Shown here piece after piece: positions 11,101-13,705 of a stretch of 13,705 nt of DNA. The stretch's first letter is position 1; every line of letters starts with the position of its first letter. Origin of the DNA: Amoebophrya sp. AT5.2 (taxonomy: Eukaryota; Sar; Dinophyceae; Syndiniales; Amoebophryaceae); NCBI GenBank assembly GCA_005223375.1, contig RXOD01005508.1:1-13705 (forward strand), given 5' to 3'. The translations under genes were made by a program, and so were the position numbers. Under the pieces are notes generated by a model. That model saw only the letters and a program-made list of their open reading frames with translations. It had not been told where the DNA came from and ran no database searches.

Positions 11101-12257
11101 TAAAACTGATTCTGATTGTGCCCATCGCTTCTCCTCGGACTCGTCGACGACAGGTGGGGATGAAAAGAACTCGAGCACTGCTGCTCTCCCGAATTCCGCG
11201 CGCCGGCTCCCAGGCCCCCACTGCTGCAGATCAGCTGTGGTGGCTTCTGTCCGTCCTGGTACACATCCACGCTTATGCTGCCGCTCCACAGAAAGGCGCT
11301 CTCCAAATGTTCCGGAGTTAGCACCGCCCGCAAACCGAAATCCGCGTTGTAGATCCAGAGCTGGTAGTTGTCCAGAGAGTGCAGCAACAGCACCGCAAAC
11401 TTGTGCACCTGGTGAAACGCGTCTTTTCCATCCCGGGCCGTGACCGTGATCTGTTGGGACCCCCGGCGGTTGCTCGCATCGTTCAGAGTAACGACGAGAT
11501 TCCGGATTCGCATCCTGGGGCCCGTTCCAGCACCCGTTGACTTCGACGTCGAGGTCGCCGTAGCGGCAGTGGCGCTGCTGGAGCTGGTCTGGGTGCGGCC
11601 GAGCTTGTTGTTCAGCTTGATGGTACTCGTTGCCTCGAGGCTCGAGTTATTTGGTGTACTGTCGGAAATGACAGAGTTCGTCGCAGCTGCGCCGCTCTTC
11701 AAGTGCACGACGGTGGTTCCGGCGGAGGAACCGAGCGGACTTTTGCAAGCAATACCAACAGCAACTACACCCTGAAGATGTTTCGGCGTCGGGGAGCGAC
11801 TCGCAGAGGACGTTGAATTCTTGCGAATGGGCGCCGGATGCAGAAACTCCTCGGATTGCTCGTCGTTGTCAGTAATCCGTCGCTGGTGAGGTTCGTGGTG
11901 GAGATGCGGCCGCTGTCGTGCAGCTACATAAGCGACTTCATCCACATCGACATGGGCCGTATTCTGTACTTCAACTTCACTGGTTTCTGGAGGCAAAACT
12001 GCTTCTACTACAGCCACATCATCCACCAGTTCTGGCTCTTGGTTCGGTCCTACATCAACCTCTACGAGTTCGAGTTCAGTAGTTTCGGATAAGAGTGATC
12101 GTGATGCTTGTTCGTGGTTGATTGGTGTTGTTTCTGCCCGAGCTGGCGGTAGAGCAATGACCCTTGGCTCTTGAGCGCCTTCTACTTCTTGTGGGTTCTT
12201 CTGGGGTTGCATTGCGTCCCCGATACTAAGGGCCCTTTGCCTATTTTCTCGCGCCAT
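2120..12257 (-). CDS. Giant low-complexity protein with scattered ordered islands, two exons, unknown family
   Basis: Join of complement 12257-2655 (3,201 codons) and 2482-2120 (120 codons plus TAG), about 3,321 residues. Most of the chain is Ser/Gly/Ala/Asn/Thr/Gln-rich and probably disordered. Ordered islands, in order: 249-341 (starts MRIRNLVVTLNDA and includes YQLWIYNADF); 849-930 (helical, with a Cys/His cluster C870, H872, H887, H889, C890, C893); a basic Ser/Lys/Arg patch at about 957-1022 that could be a nuclear signal; an acidic Ser/Glu/Asp stretch at about 1247-1322; a Gln/Glu/Arg coiled coil at about 1398-1438; a second RIRN motif at 1471; a helical block at 1579-1691; a basic aromatic block near 1822-1880; a well-ordered block at 2070-2220; another at 2501-2587 (FYFRNSHFRRCVSIECDY); and a C-terminal region at about 3105-3321. 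No signal peptide is visible at the N-terminus. I do not recognise the family. Small in-frame introns inside the low-complexity parts of exon 1 cannot be excluded. The start ATG at 12257 is the first in frame. Confidence 0.8.
2483..2654 (-). other. Frame-switching intron near the 3' end of the giant gene (172 nt)
   Basis: The donor is GACCCG|GTACTAGG and the acceptor is GAACCCACCACAG|ATG, both phase 0. The exon 1 frame stays open through the intron but then becomes Arg/His/Pro-rich (to a stop at 2139), which is typical of GC-rich coding DNA read in the wrong frame. After splicing, the last exon reads as ordered protein (DYIVAPTSLTMSLGV, VVQKFIFIAKKRVYL). The intron is visibly more AT-rich than its flanks. 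Confidence 0.75.
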
Positions 12258-12264
12258 TTTGCAT
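12241..12264 (-). promoter_or_regulatory. Upstream ORF overlapping the giant gene's start
   Basis: An ATG at 12264, seven bases before the main ATG and in a different frame, opens a 7-codon reading frame (MQNGARK) that stops at TAG across the main start. If both ATGs are in the mature mRNA, scanning ribosomes meet the short frame first, which would lower translation of the giant protein. Whether the leader includes it depends on the unknown transcription start or any trans-splice site. Confidence 0.45.
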
Positions 12265-12468
12265 AAATTTGGTGTGGCTGAGCTCTAGTTTACGTCCACG
12301 TCCACGATGGATGTGACTACTAGGCGAAGGATTCCGTTGACTGGGTAGCAACTGCTGGCAGAATTTGTTTGAAGCGACCCGGCTGCACGAGCACGACTAC
12401 CACGAAGGGTCTAAAGAGCGAGAGTGTTTGTCGCGACCGCGAGCGTTGACGCTTTTTACACTACAAGG

Positions 12469-12496
12469 AAAAGTTTCGGCGTATCGTGAAACTTTT
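12469..12496. repeat. Perfect 9-bp stem, 10-nt loop hairpin
   Basis: AAAAGTTTC (12469-12477) is the exact reverse complement of GAAACTTTT (12488-12496), with the loop GGCGTATCGT. It sits about 210 nt upstream of the giant gene's ATG. It could be a binding site for a dimeric protein or a structured RNA element. Confidence 0.7.
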
Positions 12497-12675
12497 ACTC
12501 AGCCCTTGTTTATGTATCATCTTGTGAATTTTTTTATCTATCAGTATCATACACAGGCATTCAGGAATATGGTTATAGACGAAGATGCCTTAAGAGATAG
12601 GTGGCGTTCTGGTTCTCGGGCACCGAAGATGGAGATCATGCCTGCAAACATTAGTACTTTCTTCGCGTAGTTTGA

Positions 12676-12803
12676 GGCGATTATCGGAATGAAGTTGAAT
12701 GAAATTCAGAGCCTGAGAAGGTAGGTTTACCGTTTACGAATACGAGCTAGTAGTTTACGAATACGAGCCGAGAAGGCGATTATCGGAATAAAGTTTGAGA
12801 AGG
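12676..12803 (+). repeat. Cluster of interleaved short direct repeats
   Basis: GGCGATTATCGGAAT occurs identically at 12676-12690 and 12775-12789. GTTTACGAATACGAGC occurs identically at 12732-12747 and 12753-12768. GAGAAGG occurs at 12715-12721, 12770-12776 and 12797-12803, the last two followed by CGA. The arrangement suggests a segmental duplication with later local duplication, in non-coding DNA. Confidence 0.85.
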
Positions 12804-13155
12804 CGAAGTCAAGGGCTTGGACTTGGTACTTAGTTGTACAACGAGGAATTACGCAAGAACGTTTCCTGTGGTGCTGAAGAAGATGGGTTGACTCATATCT
12901 TATGAGACGATTTTCAATTTGATTTTTGAATGGTCCCCATTAGCAAATGAAAATCGGCGAATGGTGTGAGCAGGGGTCGTGAGCACGATTCAAATTCATG
13001 TGTTTCTGGCAGATGATCAAACAAAGAAGAACGAGAAGACTGCAGGTGAACCTGAACTTCATTCTTTTTAAGCACTGGGTGCACATGCATGGGTATAATT
13101 TGTGTTTGCTGCCTGCCATTGAAGCGCCGATGTAAGTGCATGCGATTTTCATTGA

Positions 13156-13181
13156 TTTATTTGCCTTTCAACGTATTTATT
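13156..13181 (-). promoter_or_regulatory. Two AATAAA hexamers, candidate poly(A) signals for the right-hand gene
   Basis: On the minus strand AATAAA occurs at 13181-13176 and 13161-13156, roughly 145-170 nt past the proposed stop at 13326. The surrounding DNA is AT-rich. AATAAA is the animal signal and is not used by all protists, so the role is tentative. No AATAAA was seen just downstream of the giant gene. Confidence 0.35.
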
Positions 13182-13223
13182 TAATGAGCAGAACGAGTAC
13201 AGGAGCCAATTTGCAAACATTTT

Positions 13224-13242
13224 GTGGTGGCAATAGCACCAC
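13224..13242. repeat. Short hairpin in the right-hand gene's 3' flank
   Basis: GTGGTG (13224-13229) pairs with CACCAC (13237-13242) around a 7-nt loop (GCAATAG). It lies about 85-100 nt past the proposed stop of the right-hand gene on its transcribed strand, so it would be in the 3' UTR. Confidence 0.5.
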
Positions 13243-13325
13243 CCGCGTGATGCAGATGGCGATTCGTTGATTTTCCAATGGTGAAGAACTGCTGAACCAA
13301 CTTGAACGAGCGATACAGTTGGACT

Positions 13326-13705
13326 TTAATTTTTTTTTACCCTTTCTTGGAAGAAGATCACTTCAAACGCCAATCCTTCTTGCTTCGGGTCCTGTTTGCA
13401 GCGAGATAAAAGAAAAAGAATACCGTTTTCAGGGAGCAACGTGGGTCTCTGGCACCACAGAGTAGAACAAGCAGAGACCACGCTGCACCAGCGCCGTGGC
13501 GTTGGTCGCCTTTGTCCATTTCAAAACAAAGTTCGATCCATAAGTCGCCGTGGTCGTGCTTGTGCTCAATAAATTTGTCGCCTATACCGCTGCCGTCAGG
13601 TGTGAGCCATGAGCTTGGGCGCCTGAGCCATTCTTGTGCCAGGTGCAGGTCAGCGACCAGCATGTCGCGCCACTCATTTTCATTTACAGGGACAAATCTG
13701 CGTAA
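13326..13705 (-). CDS. C-terminal end of an unrecognised protein, 5' end beyond right edge
   Basis: The frame is open from the right edge. In the preferred model complement 13705-13424 (94 codons) joins 13391-13326 (21 codons plus TAA) across a 32-nt intron. The protein section is well mixed and looks ordered: NEWRDMLVADLHLAQEWL, then SWLTPDGSGIGDKFIEHKHD, LWIELCFEMDKGDQRHGAG and a short hydrophobic stretch AAWSLLVLLCGARD. After the splice it ends DPKQEGLAFEVIFFQERVKKN. Unspliced, it would continue TVFFFFYLAANRTRSKK and stop at 13358. TTACGCAG at the very edge could be an intron acceptor, in which case coding starts at 13697. The family is not recognised. That the frame is coding is supported by composition; the last exon is less certain. 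Confidence 0.6.
13392..13423 (-). other. Candidate 32-nt mini-intron
   Basis: The donor is AAAACG|GTATTC, followed by an unbroken pyrimidine-rich run and the acceptor TGCAAACAG|G, phase 0. The donor resembles the others in the window (GTATTT, GTATTC). Its length is well below the 130-172 nt of the other introns, so it may be a chance GT-AG pair. Confidence 0.45.

Larger units (their letters stand above)
12258..13325. other. AT-richer intergenic spacer upstream of the giant gene
   Basis: This stretch of about 1,070 nt between the giant gene's start and the end of the right-hand gene is clearly more AT-rich than the coding DNA. It should hold the giant gene's promoter (near 12258-12500) and the right-hand gene's 3' UTR (from 13325 leftwards). 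A 101-codon plus-strand frame (12365-12670) and two overlapping minus-strand frames (12914-13152) are present but unsupported. Hairpins and direct repeats are listed separately. No tRNA or other structured RNA gene was recognised. Confidence 0.6.

Noticed and set aside
11235..11513. Resemblance of the giant protein's first island (QLWIYNADF) to the N-terminal region of Iml1/DEPDC5
   Set aside because: Only a few residues agree. The expected DEP domain and conserved C-terminal sequence were not found, so no family name is given.
12253..12261. GCCATTTTG match to the core of the dinoflagellate spliced leader
   Set aside because: It is only nine bases, on the strand opposite to the gene, and is simply the complement of the giant gene's start region.
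12365..12670. 101-codon plus-strand frame in the right spacer
   Set aside because: It contains the perfect hairpin, lies on the strand opposite to all other genes and has no recognisable domain. It is possible as a small gene, but no evidence beyond length supports it.
12914..13152. Two overlapping minus-strand frames with a hydrophobic segment (FTCSLLVLLCLII)
   Set aside because: They compete in different frames over the same AT-rich DNA, in or beyond the probable 3' UTR of the right-hand gene. A faint resemblance to that gene's SLLVLLCGARD stretch is too short to call a duplicated exon.

Overview
This window looks like nuclear DNA from a microbial eukaryote. All three genes are on the minus strand. 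Two of them are clearly interrupted by GT-AG introns, there are no ribosome-binding sites or operon-style spacing, and the central gene encodes a giant protein of about 3,300 residues made mostly of low-complexity Ser/Gly/Ala/Asn/Thr/Gln sequence with short ordered islands between. The shared gene direction, GC-rich exons, AT-richer spacers and giant low-complexity protein would suit an alveolate-type protist (a dinoflagellate relative or a coccidian-like organism). That placement is inference; no marker gene is present to confirm it.

Layout, left to right. (1) Positions 1-1249, minus: the 5' part of a four-exon gene, reconstructed here from three introns that keep frame (146, 130 and 139 nt). 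It runs off the left edge after 278 codons, and I do not recognise its family. (2) Positions 1250-2119: an 870-nt spacer with a diverged inverted repeat (1330-1378 against 1627-1675), a 14-nt tandem duplication, and a run of three small hairpins (2021-2066) just past the end of the next gene. (3) Positions 2120-12257, minus: the giant gene. Its first exon is open for 9,603 nt (3,201 codons). A 172-nt intron (2483-2654) then switches frame into a 120-codon last exon. Without that splice the frame runs into an Arg/His-rich tail that looks like out-of-frame translation. A short upstream ORF overlaps its start codon. (4) Positions 12258-13325: an AT-richer spacer with a perfect 9-bp hairpin, a cluster of short direct repeats, and two AATAAA hexamers on the minus strand that probably belong to the next gene. 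(5) Positions 13326-13705, minus: the 3' end of a third gene, entering from the right edge, possibly with a 32-nt mini-intron.

None of the three products could be assigned to a known family by reading alone, so no pathway is proposed. The most useful new observations are inside the giant protein: a repeated motif (RIRN-hydrophobic-V-x-T-x-x-DA) 1,221 residues apart, a Cys/His cluster that could bind metal, a strongly charged middle section with a coiled coil, and a shorter repeated motif (TTNxxKNV) near the C-terminus.
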